Assembly (NCBI GenBank): GCA_021737045.1
Contig: JAIPES010000001.1
Location: 21,589 to 85,588 of the forward strand
Length of the DNA stretch: 64,000 nt
Source of the DNA: Desulfobacteraceae bacterium
GTDB lineage: Bacteria; Desulfobacterota; Desulfobacteria; Desulfobacterales; Desulfosalsimonadaceae
Direction of reading: 5' to 3'
The notes under the pieces were generated by a model. The model saw only the letters and a list, made by a program, of their open reading frames with translations. It ran no database searches and was not told the DNA's origin. Below, in pieces: positions 19,175 to 29,500 of this stretch (position 1 is the first letter of the stretch; each line of letters begins with the position of its first letter). The position numbers and the translations under genes were made by a program.

Positions 19175-19301
19175 AAGATTGGCCGCAAAAGTGTGATTTC
19201 AGATCGTGGACATCATGGCAAAACCGTTTGGATTTTGCAAGACTGTTTTTCTTCGGTTTTTTTCCGGGGCTGCAGCAGGCAAGGTGTTTTTCACAGGTTG
19301 G

Positions 19302-19790
19302 CTACCGGAGCAAGCCTGTCTGGCGGAGCCGGTAAATATATATGCACACTGCAATCAGGATGCCGTAGCCCAGGACATATCCGCCGATCATCTCCGTTGT
19401 GGTGCCGGAAAAGCCCGGGGGAGAAGGCAGGCTGGAAAATATGGGCAATGTCAGCCGGACTGCGAGCAGGCCCGTGAAAATCGGAAACGCCATGCGCCGC
19501 ATAAGGAAAAGACTGACAGCGCCTGCAATGTTGGCCGCGGGCAAAATTCCCCACAAGGAAGCCTGCAGAAGCGTTTTCATGCTGTTGACTTCTTCCGGCC
19601 CGGCCCCGCCCCGGTAAAGAAGAATCAGGACCATGGCCACGGCCATCAGCCCGGACACACCGAATCCCAGATAAAAAACCGAGATCAGCCATACCCAGAT
19701 GGAACGACGCGTTTTGGGCTTTGCCGGGTTCATTTTACGGCCTTCAAAACAGAGGGTGTCAGGGGTCCGCATCCCAAATTGGCAGGGCAC
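19302..19790 (-). CDS. Hypothetical membrane protein
   Basis: Several predicted TM stretches. Confidence 0.5.
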   Translation of the reverse strand: MPCQFGMRTPDTLCFEGRKMNPAKPKTRRSIWVWLISVFYLGFGVSGLMAVAMVLILLYRGGAGPEEVNSMKTLLQASLWGILPAANIAGAVSLFLMRRMAFPIFTGLLAVRLTLPIFSSLPSPPGFSGTTTEMIGGYVLGYGILIAVCIYIYRLRQTGLLR

Positions 19791-19829
19791 CCAAAAAATC
19801 TTTCCACCTTGATCTTTTTGGGTGCCCTG
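19783..19829. repeat. 15-bp perfect inverted repeat
   Basis: CAGGGCACCCAAAAA-N17-TTTTTGGGTGCCCTG. Confidence 0.7.
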
Positions 19830-19861
19830 TTGATTAATGCCGGTGGTCGGGCAACTTGGGG

Positions 19862-21496
19862 TTAATGGGCCGCGCCCTCGGCAGCCTTGGATAAGTCCGC
19901 GGCGCCGCTTTTAAATACTTGCGTGGCCGTCTCCAGGACATCCGGGGGAAAGCCAACGACCTTGAACATCACCCCAAAGGCCAGCACCCAGACCACCACC
20001 AGACAGATGACCCAGAGGATAAAGCCGTATTTCAGAAAATCGATGGGAGCAATGGCGCGCTCGCCGGTGTCCGGATAAGTGCCAAGCCCGTAGACAATGG
20101 CGTTGTTGGGCGTTCCCACAATGAGAAAATGGGCAAACGAAGTGGCAAACGCCACAGCCATGCCGGATGCCCAGGGTTCGCCGGCAACCTCGGACATAAT
20201 GCCCATGGGGATGACAATGGGGCCGAGAAGGGCCGTGGTTCCGGCATCAGACATGAAGTTGGTCATAAGGCCGGAAAATGCGGACAATCCCACCCAGAGA
20301 CCGAATCCCTGGCTCATGCCCGCATAGCTCAAAATGCCCATAACGCTTTGGGCCAGCCACAGGGCGGCACCGGTTTCCTTGAGCAGGGCGCCCAGTGTCA
20401 GGGCGCCGCAGTACATAAACCAGGCGTCCCAGGAAATGCCGCCCAGAATTTTGTTCCAGGCCGTGGTACGGAATATCACCGGGATGATCAGGGCCAGCAG
20501 CGCAGGGCCGCCCAGGCCGAGATCAGCGAAAATCCAGAGCCCCAGGATAACAATGAGCATGGCAAAGGTGACATATTCCGCGTATTTCATTTTGCCCATT
20601 TTCCGGGTTTCTTCCTTCATGGCCGCAAGGCCCGGGGTCAGGTCCTTGTGTTTGATTTTCCCGGAAAACAAAACAATCATGTACACGGCCACGATCAGGC
20701 CGAGAACCGGCACCATGGGAAATCCGTAGGTCATCCAGGTAAAAAAGTCCATGGGCACATTATAGCCCTGCCAGAAACCCATCATGATCACGTTTCGCCC
20801 GCCGGCGGCCGGAGATCCCACGCCGCCCACGTTTAAGGCAAAACATAAGGCAAAAAGCAGAAATTTGGCCAGGTTGGGGTCGTGCTCGATTCTTCCGCCG
20901 GTGCTATTTTCAGATACCACCCCGAAATAAACCGCCATCATCACCGGGGTCATGAATGCACACATGGCATGGGCGGAGATAAAAGAGCCGATAATGGCCA
21001 TGCTGATACACAAAACAAAAATGGGCGTGTAAAATCCTTTGGTCCATCCCAGAATCCATGTGGCCAAACGCTTGTGCAGGCCCACATCCACCACAGCCAC
21101 CCCCATGGCCAAAACCCCAAGCAAAAAAAGCGGGGCATCACCGGCAAAGGTTTTTCCGATCATGCCCCGGGGAAGAAGACCGAGAAAATAAGCCAGAAGC
21201 GGCATCAGGATGCCGGTCAGGCCGATGGGAATGGCTTCTGTGGCAAAAAAGATAATGGCCATGGGGATGATGCCCAGCACGGTCATGGCCTTGTCTGCGG
21301 CATGGTCCAGATCCTGTGCAATGCCCCAGTCGATCATTTTGCTGGCAATGCCGTGTTTGTCAACGGTTTCCACCAGGCTTTCCGGGGTGGGTAAAATAAA
21401 TCCGACCACAACAAAAAATGCAATACCGACAATCAGCCAAAGGGTCTTGTTGGCCAGAATCCCGCCCTGGCCGCCGGTGTCTATTTCATGGCTCAT
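19862..21496 (-). CDS. SLC13/DASS-family sodium:anion symporter
   Basis: Multi-TM; ATEAIPIGLTGILMPLLAYFLG, AHFLIVGTPNNAIVYGLG. Confidence 0.88.
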   Translation of the reverse strand: MSHEIDTGGQGGILANKTLWLIVGIAFFVVVGFILPTPESLVETVDKHGIASKMIDWGIAQDLDHAADKAMTVLGIIPMAIIFFATEAIPIGLTGILMPLLAYFLGLLPRGMIGKTFAGDAPLFLLGVLAMGVAVVDVGLHKRLATWILGWTKGFYTPIFVLCISMAIIGSFISAHAMCAFMTPVMMAVYFGVVSENSTGGRIEHDPNLAKFLLFALCFALNVGGVGSPAAGGRNVIMMGFWQGYNVPMDFFTWMTYGFPMVPVLGLIVAVYMIVLFSGKIKHKDLTPGLAAMKEETRKMGKMKYAEYVTFAMLIVILGLWIFADLGLGGPALLALIIPVIFRTTAWNKILGGISWDAWFMYCGALTLGALLKETGAALWLAQSVMGILSYAGMSQGFGLWVGLSAFSGLMTNFMSDAGTTALLGPIVIPMGIMSEVAGEPWASGMAVAFATSFAHFLIVGTPNNAIVYGLGTYPDTGERAIAPIDFLKYGFILWVICLVVVWVLAFGVMFKVVGFPPDVLETATQVFKSGAADLSKAAEGAAH

Positions 21497-21536
21497 ATGT
21501 TCAATCTCCTCGTGTTGTAAACGATTTGAACTCAGA

Positions 21537-22106
21537 TTAGAGGCTGCATTCCTTCATTGCGTCCACGACCTGCTTAAATACGTCGGTCAATCGCAGAATG
21601 CCAACAATGCTGTCCCGGTTGTCTGTCACCAGCAGGGATTGGTGCTGCCCCATGACCAGCTGGTTGATGGCCACATCCAGGGAATCTGTATTTTTAACAA
21701 ATTCACCTTCTTCAGGAACGTGCATACAGTCTTTTGCCTGCATGCCGGCCGCCTTTTTGCAGATATCCATCAGCGGCTTGTCCCAAAGGGAAAACTGCTT
21801 GACCATGGAGCGCAGAAATTCCTGGCTGAATCCGCTGGCCATCATCCGCCCGGCATTTCCGCCGGCGGCCTGTTTGTATTTTGGCTCCAGGCTGCGCAGG
21901 ATGTCGAGCTGGCTGAGTTTTCCCACAACCCTTTTTTGTTTGTCATAGACCAGAATGGCCCTGTGGGGGTATTGGGCGCCAGGGCGCTTGTATTGCTCCT
22001 GGGCTTTTTCCAGCGCCATGACCGCGTCAAACAAGCTGGCGTTCTGGTCGATGGTGGCGTATTCTTCAAGCGGCACCATCATGTCCTGGACAGTAATTTT
22101 TTTCAT
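21537..22106 (-). CDS. CBS-domain protein
   Basis: Two CBS-like units (VQDMMVPLEEYATIDQNASLFDAVMAL...; DSLDVAINQLVMGQHQSLLVTDNRDSIVGILRLTDVF). Confidence 0.85.
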   Translation of the reverse strand: MKKITVQDMMVPLEEYATIDQNASLFDAVMALEKAQEQYKRPGAQYPHRAILVYDKQKRVVGKLSQLDILRSLEPKYKQAAGGNAGRMMASGFSQEFLRSMVKQFSLWDKPLMDICKKAAGMQAKDCMHVPEEGEFVKNTDSLDVAINQLVMGQHQSLLVTDNRDSIVGILRLTDVFKQVVDAMKECSL

Positions 22107-22470
22107 GGCAGCACTCCTCTTGTTTTCCGGTTCTGTTACCGGGTTTTGCTCATATCTTCCTGAATTTTTATAAAATTGATTTAATCTTTGTTCAGCTTTT
22201 TGGGTATTGCCCGCTATCTCTTCATTCCGGGCAATCTTCCATGGATTAAAGATTGTGGACTTACTAAATTTTCTTTTTTGTGTCCAGGTTTTTGTTTCAA
22301 GTTGTTTATGTTCCAAAATGTTTCGATACGCATGTCTGCGGGATTTTTCCAAGGATCTGGAGGCATTGAAAAAATGGTCAAATCCACAATGTGCACAAAA
22401 ATCGGATTATAATCTTTCTGGCAGGTTGCAGGCAACCCTTAAATTTTGTATACTCGGCCTGAATTTTTGT

Positions 22471-22491
22471 TGAACTTTTTACGGTGCCATC
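22471..22491 (+). repeat. Solo end of the TTTTTACGGTGCCATC family
   Basis: TGAACTTTTTACGGTGCCATC. Confidence 0.65.
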
Positions 22492-22537
22492 TTCGTTGGA
22501 AGTCTATCATCTTTTTTTGTTTTTGACAGGAGAATCA

Positions 22538-23440
22538 ATGATTCTGCAAGCTACCGGTTCTGTGACGCCTTTGCTGCATGTGCTCGGTCCGTCTGATCTG
22601 CCGGCATTCCTGATTCAATCTGATCCGCCGGTTCTCATTGATGCGGGCATGAGCGCCGTGGCCCCGCAGTATATCCGTGAGGCAAAAGCTTTATTAAAAA
22701 GCCGCGGTCCTGCTGACCTGTTTTTGACCCATGTGCATTATGATCACTGCGGGGCTGCGGCATGGCTGAAAAAGGCTTTTCCGGAAATGCGCATCTGCTG
22801 CTCAGAAACCGGAAAAGATCTGCTTGCGCGTCCCAATGCGGTTTCCACCATCGGAAAGTTAAACCATGCCGGTGCCGGTTATCTCCAACAGATGGGCCAG
22901 GCTGACAGAAAAGCCCCGGAATTTGAAGTTTTTGAGGTGGACCGTGTCATAGAAGACGGCCAGAGCATTGCCCTGGCACCGGAGCTGAGCCTGCAGGCGT
23001 TTGCCACCCCGGGCCATACCCGGGATTCCATGAGCTTTTACGTCCCGGAACAAAAGATCCTGTTTACCGGAGAAGCTGCCGGCATCATGGCCCCGGACGG
23101 CTATATTTTTTCCGAATGGCTCACGGATTACACCGATTATATGAATTCCCTGGAAAAACTGGCCGATCTGGAAGTCGAGATTCTGTGCCCCGGCCACGGG
23201 TTTGTTCTCACCGGAAAAGATGCCGCCGATTATATGCCCAGGGCCATTGAAAGCGGCCACAGGTTCCGGGAACTGATTGAAACCACCCTTGAGCAAACCG
23301 ATTGGGATGTGGAGCAAGCCAGGCAGCACATCAAGCAGATCGAGTATGACCCGCTTGCCGATCCCAAGCAGCCGGAGTTTGCCTATCTGTTAAACCTGGA
23401 TGCAAAGATCCGCGCGGTTATGCGCGTTTGCACCCAGTGA
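22538..23440 (+). CDS. MBL-fold metallohydrolase
   Basis: FLTHVHYDHCGAAAWLKKAFP; ATPGHTRDSMSFYV; CPGHGFVLTG. Confidence 0.9.
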   Translation: MILQATGSVTPLLHVLGPSDLPAFLIQSDPPVLIDAGMSAVAPQYIREAKALLKSRGPADLFLTHVHYDHCGAAAWLKKAFPEMRICCSETGKDLLARPNAVSTIGKLNHAGAGYLQQMGQADRKAPEFEVFEVDRVIEDGQSIALAPELSLQAFATPGHTRDSMSFYVPEQKILFTGEAAGIMAPDGYIFSEWLTDYTDYMNSLEKLADLEVEILCPGHGFVLTGKDAADYMPRAIESGHRFRELIETTLEQTDWDVEQARQHIKQIEYDPLADPKQPEFAYLLNLDAKIRAVMRVCTQ

Positions 23441-23475
23441 ACCGGTGATTGTCGGCCAAGAGTCCACGCCTTGCG

Positions 23476-24858
23476 TCAAAAAGCATCCGCTTGCTGCCGG
23501 GAAGAGCTTTCCAGGTCAATGACAAGGCGGTTGTCTGCCGGTGGCAGGTCGGTCCACCATCCTTCCACCAGGTCTTTTTGAAAAAATAAAACCAGTCTGC
23601 CCATTATCCCGGTGCCCTTTGCGCTGATAACCGTATCGGGTTTGTCCTCGTCGCCTGCCAGATGGGCCAGGTAGGCCTCTGCGATTTGCGGGGCAAGCAG
23701 ATCCATGCCTTTTTCTGAAACATGGTATTTTTTCAGTGCATCCCTGCCCAGGCCCACGGTGCCTTCCAGGGCAAAGTTGCGGGCGTAATCCGAAAATCCC
23801 TCTGGCATGGAATCAATGGCTTTTATAAACCGGCTTTCAATGGTGCAGGTCTGCCCGACTGAAATGGTGATTTCGCGCCACGGGCAGGGCCAGGTCACCA
23901 GGGAGCCGGTTTCAATGTCAAATACCGGGTTTGGAAGATCTTCAAACTGTTTTACCGTTATGTCCTGGGCGTGGAAATGGCCGGTAAACACAAGGCGCAC
24001 CCCGTAGGCGGCCAGCAGCCGGGCAATTGTTTCACTGTGATCCACCACATATTCGCCGTAGTATTTTTCATTTCCGGGGTAATGCGCCACCAGTCCGTGA
24101 TGCATCATTGCAATGGCGGCCTTGTTGTTTTTCCGGGCCTGTATCAGCATATCCTCAAGCCATTTAAGGGTCTTGTCTGAAAAGCGGCCGTTTACCACCG
24201 GATGGCCGCCGGCCCTGTTTTTGCGCCACAGGCATGAATCCAGGGCAAAAAGCCAGAGCCCGTTCACGGGTTCGGCCACATAGCTCAAAGATGCGGGGTC
24301 ACGGGCGATGGCATTATCGTATCCGTAAGCGCCGTAAATCTCACCTAACTCTTCGGGCTCCACGCTTGCCACGCCCTGGCTGCCTTCATGGGTATAGCGC
24401 ACCGCCTCGGGGTTGCGGACGTCATGGTTTCCCGGAACCACGTAGATGTCTGCCCTCGGGTGCAGACTGCTGATTTTTTCAGCTATCCGCAGATGGTTGA
24501 TCCGCTCGCCGTCCTTGGTCATGTCCCCGCAAATGAGGATGAAATCCCCAGGTTCTTTTTGTATCTCAGAAGCGGCGGCTTCCAGGATTTCATCGCTTAG
24601 GGCCAGCATTTTCCGGTCTTCACGGATGTAACGGGCAAAATCCGGCCCCGAGGTGCCAAGGCCGGGGTGATAATAATGCGGATCAGTGAGAACAATAAAG
24701 CGGGCAGCGGGGTAATCGGCCCGCGGCGGCAGCGTATGGGAAAGCTTCGGGTCCTGCTGATACCGGAAAGAGGCCGGCTCCGGTCCGGATTTGCCGCAAT
24801 TTGTGCAAAATATGCAGGCGATGAATGACAAAATCAGGATAATGGGCCGGGTGCGCAT
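23476..24858 (-). CDS. Calcineurin-like metallophosphoesterase, probable lipoprotein
   Basis: Lipobox-like IACIFCTNCG; VLTDPHYY, CGDMTKDGE, VPGNHD, MHHGLV, FTGHFHAQD. Confidence 0.88.
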   Translation of the reverse strand: MRTRPIILILSFIACIFCTNCGKSGPEPASFRYQQDPKLSHTLPPRADYPAARFIVLTDPHYYHPGLGTSGPDFARYIREDRKMLALSDEILEAAASEIQKEPGDFILICGDMTKDGERINHLRIAEKISSLHPRADIYVVPGNHDVRNPEAVRYTHEGSQGVASVEPEELGEIYGAYGYDNAIARDPASLSYVAEPVNGLWLFALDSCLWRKNRAGGHPVVNGRFSDKTLKWLEDMLIQARKNNKAAIAMMHHGLVAHYPGNEKYYGEYVVDHSETIARLLAAYGVRLVFTGHFHAQDITVKQFEDLPNPVFDIETGSLVTWPCPWREITISVGQTCTIESRFIKAIDSMPEGFSDYARNFALEGTVGLGRDALKKYHVSEKGMDLLAPQIAEAYLAHLAGDEDKPDTVISAKGTGIMGRLVLFFQKDLVEGWWTDLPPADNRLVIDLESSSRQQADAF

Positions 24859-25002
24859 GGGCTGCCTCCTTAGCTGTGGAGATTTGCCTGATTTTATAGC
24901 ACACAAGCAAGGCTGGTTTCACGCCAAATTCCACAGCGCGGGCAAAAAATCCGAACAAGGATTGAATTTGCAGTTGTGTGAAGGATATGGCAGGATCAGG
25001 GA

Positions 25003-25274
25003 ATGGGGTTGAAATTGTCGGTGAATGTGTCCATGGCGCATGCTGCGGCAATCCCACATTGCGTGCCATCTATAATGCCAGCCTGGATCTGGCACAGCAG
25101 CTGGGCATGGACCTGGTGGCCGAAGGCGTGGAAGACCGGGATGACAGGGATTTTCTGCAACAGACCGGCTGCCGGATGGCTCAGGGCTATTTTATTGCAA
25201 AGCCCATGGCCGCCGAAGATCTGCCCGGGTGGCTTGAGCAGTGGAAAAGCCAGCGCGGCCGCCTTGCGGACTGA
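25003..25274 (+). pseudogene. Degraded EAL-domain remnant
   Basis: One frame has LKLSVNVSM (EAL LSVNVS-like), then the reading shifts to LRAIYNASLDLAQQLGMDLVAEGVEDRDDRDFLQQTGCRMAQGYFIAKPMAAEDLPGWL (EAL C-terminus); the rest of the domain is missing. Confidence 0.75.
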
Positions 25275-25341
25275 AGACGGGATGAGCCATGCTTTTTTCG
25301 GGCTTTTACGGTTGGCGCCGGCCTGTTTTCATGTCTATTTT

Positions 25342-25450
25342 TGATAAGCCTGTAAAAAGTCTTTTTTACAGGCAGTGTTAAGTTTTAAGTGATTAAGTGT
25401 TAAGTAAAATCAAGAAGTTATTTCTTTGTTGGTTGGCAGTTATATCCGTT
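25342..25450 (+). repeat. ~105-bp repeat family D, second copy (inverted relative to 8971..9076)
   Basis: GATAAGCCTGTAAAAAGTCTTTTTTACAGGCAGTGTTAAGTTTTAAGTGATTAAGTGTTAAGTAAAATCAAGAAGTTATTTC... Confidence 0.85.
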
Positions 25451-25506
25451 TTAAGACTTTTTACGATTCCATCAAGATTGAAGGCTTCGTAAAAAGTCTG
25501 ATTTCA

Positions 25507-25631
25507 GATGGTGCCGTAAAAAGTTCAAGATCAAGGCTTGCGCAATTTCGAAGAATGCAGCGTACTTATCCGTACGTGAAATTCTGAGAAATTGCGCGTA
25601 ACGCAGATATTGGACTTTTTACGGTGCCATC
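25507..25631 (+). mobile_element. 125-bp MITE-like hairpin element, copy A
   Basis: Terminal IRs GATGGTGCCGTAAAAAGTT / GACTTTTTACGGTGCCATC, internal IR GCGCAATTTC / GAAATTGCGC; 125 bp, same as the copy at 46780..46904. Confidence 0.75.
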
Positions 25632-25664
25632 AAGATTGATTCCATGTTCCAGGGAGGCCTGCCC

Positions 25665-26180
25665 ATGTTTAAAGAAGTTGAGTCCATATTGTTTGCCACC
25701 AACCTTTCGGAAAGCTGCCGGCCGGCACTGGATGCCGCCATTGCCATGGCCACCCGGCATCAGGCGGAACTGGTGCTGCTCCATGTCATTGACCGGGAGG
25801 TGCCCGGCCAGATTGAGGAGCATTTCAAGGCCGTTTTGGGCGAGGAAAAATGGGCGGCAATCAAACTGGAGCACGAACAGGATGCCCGCCAGGCGCTGAT
25901 CGGGAAGATGTCCTCGGATAAACTCAGCCGGAAGGTGATCCAGCGTTACTGCCGGGATGCGGGCATGGACCCGGATGCCTGCGGCTTTGCCTGGCGGGAG
26001 GTTGTGGCCCTAAACAGCGACATTGCCGGCACCATTGTTTCCCAGTGCGATGGAAATAACTGCGACATGATTATCATGGGCAGCCGAAAAGGGTTTCTGG
26101 GGGGAAATTCTGTGGGGTCGGCCATCAAGGCGGTTTTGCGCAAATCCAAAATCCCGGTACTGGTGGTGCCGGCTCAATAA
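25665..26180 (+). CDS. Universal stress protein (UspA family)
   Basis: ILFATNLSE...LVLLHVID...CDMIIMGSRKGFLGGNSVGSAIKAVLRKSKIPVLVV. Confidence 0.92.
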   Translation: MFKEVESILFATNLSESCRPALDAAIAMATRHQAELVLLHVIDREVPGQIEEHFKAVLGEEKWAAIKLEHEQDARQALIGKMSSDKLSRKVIQRYCRDAGMDPDACGFAWREVVALNSDIAGTIVSQCDGNNCDMIIMGSRKGFLGGNSVGSAIKAVLRKSKIPVLVVPAQ

Positions 26181-26563
26181 GGGCGGTTTGCGGACCTGGC
26201 CTGGTCCTTGAGCTGTTTTTTTGCGTATTTTACCGGAAAATCCGGATGCATAAGATACGGCCGCATGTTTTTGTCAAAATCCGCGCGCAGACTTTCAAAA
26301 ACGCTGGTTTTCTCCTGCTGGTCAATAAACCTGCGCTGACGGGTATGCTCCCAGACAAGCGTTTCTCCCAGCCGGTTTATGACCTCCTCCTGCGGGGGTA
26401 GATCTTTGTCCTGGTTTGTTGCGTAAAGGCTGTGGACGGAAACAAGGAGGCGGGCCCGAAGGGTCACCAGCATCCGGTCTCCGATCTGGGTGACAGATGC
26501 GTCATAAATTTCCAGCACAGCCTGGTTGTCCAGAATCGTTTTTTCAATCAGTGTCTCTTCCAT
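26174..26563 (-). CDS. Conserved hypothetical protein
   Basis: Open frame MEETLIEKTILDNQAVLEIYDASVTQIGDRMLVTLRARLLV...; lies just downstream of the PHP-UvrD gene. Confidence 0.6.
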   Translation of the reverse strand: MEETLIEKTILDNQAVLEIYDASVTQIGDRMLVTLRARLLVSVHSLYATNQDKDLPPQEEVINRLGETLVWEHTRQRRFIDQQEKTSVFESLRADFDKNMRPYLMHPDFPVKYAKKQLKDQARSANRPY

Positions 26564-26597
26564 CAGATCTGTCTGCCTTATGGTTATTCGTGCTGAT

Positions 26598-29500
26598 TCA
26601 TTGGGAAAACAACTGCAATTGTATCTGCCTGGATTTTTTTGAAAAATTGCCTGAAGCCGGTTTTTTGAGATCCGCTGCGATTTCGGCTGTAAACGGTGAA
26701 GGTTTTTGCTGCCGGGTTTGACCGTAAATTTTCCGGGTCCGGGCCGAGCACAGAAACAGCTCGGACATGGCCCGGGTGATGCCCACGTAAAAAAGCCGGC
26801 GCTCCTCTTCAATCTCTGTCGGTTTGCTGTCCGCCCCGTGATAGGGAATCAGCCCGTCTTCGCAGCCAGCCACAAAAACCACCGGAAACTCCAGGCCCTT
26901 GGCCGCGTGCAGGGTCAAAAGCGAGACCTTTTCACTGCCATCTTTGCAGAAATCGGCATCCGAGCAAAGGGCCAGCGTCTCTGTAAAACCACCGACATCT
27001 GCGCCAAAGGCCCCGGCCATCCGGCGCAGTTGCGCGATGGTTTCTTTTGTGCGCACGTCGGGTTCAGGCAAAAAGGGCCCGAGCCATTGGAAAATTTTTT
27101 CCAGTTTTTCGGGTGCCGGATCCTTTCGTGCGCTTGTTTTCAGGTCTGTCAACTGCTCAACAAAATGCCCCAGGCTTTTTGATGCCCCGGAACTCAGATT
27201 CTCCACCCCGCTCCGGTGGGCCTCTGCTATCAGGCCGTTGACCGAAAGCCCCCGTCTGCGGGCCCAAGCCTTGAGATCAGCCAGGTCTTTTTGGGGAAAG
27301 TCAGGGAAAAGCAGCGCCAGGACCCGGAGCAGGTCCCGGCTGGCCGCTGATCCCTCCAGGATCTTGAGGGCTGAAACCGGTTCTGCAATGCCTGCGGCCT
27401 CCCAGGCATGGGCCTTGCTGGCCAGCCGGCAGGGAATGCCGGCGTCCTGGAAAACCCCGGCAAAGACTTCGGCCTGGGCACGGGTGCGAAACAGAACGGC
27501 AAAATCGGCAAATGAGTGTTGGCTCCCGTCTTTGGCAAACTGGTCCGCTTTGTCAAAATCATGGAAATCAAAGCCCATGCCGCCCACCATCTGCTCGATG
27601 GTTTTGCCCACTGCCACGGCTTCGCCCCGTTGATCCGCCGCCTGGATCAGATGAAGGTGAGGGGTGCCGGAAATGTCGGAAAAAACCGGTTGGCACTGCC
27701 GGTTGCCGCCTTTTTCGCCCAGGACCTGGCCGGCGGCAGAAAGAATGGTTTGCGTGGACCGGTAATTCTGTCGGAGGCAGATGCTTTGGGCACCTGGAAA
27801 ATCATTTTCAAAACATTGGAAATAGGCCGGATCCGATCCCCGGAATCCGTAAATGGACTGGTCCGGATCACCGATGACACAGATCTGTCCGTCTGCGGGG
27901 CAAAGTTGTCTGACCAGCCGGTACTGGGCGTAATTGAGATCCTGGTATTCATCAATAAACACAAATGGCAGCCGCTCGCGCAGGGTTGCACACAGTGCCG
28001 GATCCGATTCCAGAAGCATGACGGTTTGGCAGATCAGGTCCTCGTAATCCCACAGGCGTTCGGCGTCCAGGATGTCCTGGTAGGCGCTGTAAATTCGGGA
28101 AAACACCGGGGCTGCGTCTCCGGCAATGGGTTCCAGGTCGTCATCCGGGCCAAGAATGCGCTGTTTTGCATTCGCCACCCGATCCATAAGGGTTTCAATC
28201 CGGTCGCTGATCTTTGTGCCCCTTGCCTTGACCCTGTCTGCGGCTTCGGCGAGCAGTGCACGCCGGTCCTGTTCATCGGCGATGCCGTGATTTGCCGTAT
28301 TTTTGATTTCCCTGAGCAGGGAAAAACAAAAAGAATGAAAAGTCCGGGCTTCGGGCAAAACCGCATCCAGCCCCAGCAGGCCTGCTAAGCGCTGTTTCAT
28401 CTGGTCTGCGGCCTTGTGGGTGAAGGTGACGGCCAGGATCTGTTCCGGGGCGGCGGCTTCGGTCTGCAGAAGCCAGGCGATCCGGCAGGTCAGGGTCCGG
28501 GTTTTGCCTGTTCCCGGTCCGGCCGATATGAGCAATGGGCCGCCGGCATGGGTTACGGCGCGGTACTGGTCCGGGTTCAGGCCGGAAAGAACCGGGTTTT
28601 CATGATTGTTTGCCAAAGGGGTTTGCGGGCCCGGGGTTTTTCCCGCGGGTTCGGGATCCGTGGCAGGGGTTTTGGTCTGTTTGGGTTTTGGCTTTTTTTT
28701 TACAGGTGCGGCCGGCAGGTCGAATAAAACCTGCTGGCCGGTTAAATGTTCGCGCTGCTCCGGGGTGAAAATGGTGACACTGCCGTACTGACCGTCAAAT
28801 CCGGGTTGACGGTGGACCCGTCCCGCCCGCATGCGTTCCACGGCCTCGGCCAGAAGCCCGTTTCCGGAAGCCCGGATTTCTTCAACAGGCATGTCGTGAA
28901 GTACCCTTAATTCCGGGCCAAGGCGGCTGATGACCGTCTGCCAGGCGGAAATCACCTTTTTGCTCTTGGGCCCGACGCTGAGCAGTTCGGACAGGATTTC
29001 AGCCAGGGGAATGAGACTGTAAAACGGATGGGTTTTTTGGGGTTTTTCGCCATCTTTTCGGCCGGCGAGCTGCTCGACCCGGTAGAGCACTCCCACGGTG
29101 ACCGGGTTTCCGCATACCGGGCAGATACTGCTGTTTTCAATAGTTTGTCTGGGGTGCAGGTTGACCCCGCATTTGCGGTGGCCGTCCTGGTGGTATTTGC
29201 CTTCTTCCGGGAAAAATTCCAGGGTGCCCAGAAATTTTTCCGGGTCCCCGGTTTCAATGGCGCTGCGCATGGCATCATAACAGAGTTCGGTGTCAAACAG
29301 GTTGGCCTCCCGGCCCAGGTTGGCCGGTGAGTGGGCGTCGGAGTTGGACACCAGGGTGCGGTTGTCCAGATCCTTTATCCGCCAGTTCATGGGGGGGTCA
29401 GAGGACAGGCCGGTTTCCACGGCAAATATGTGGTCGGAAAGATCCTCGAAACATTCGGCCACCGAGTCAAACCCGGATTTGGACCCGAACAGGGAAAACC

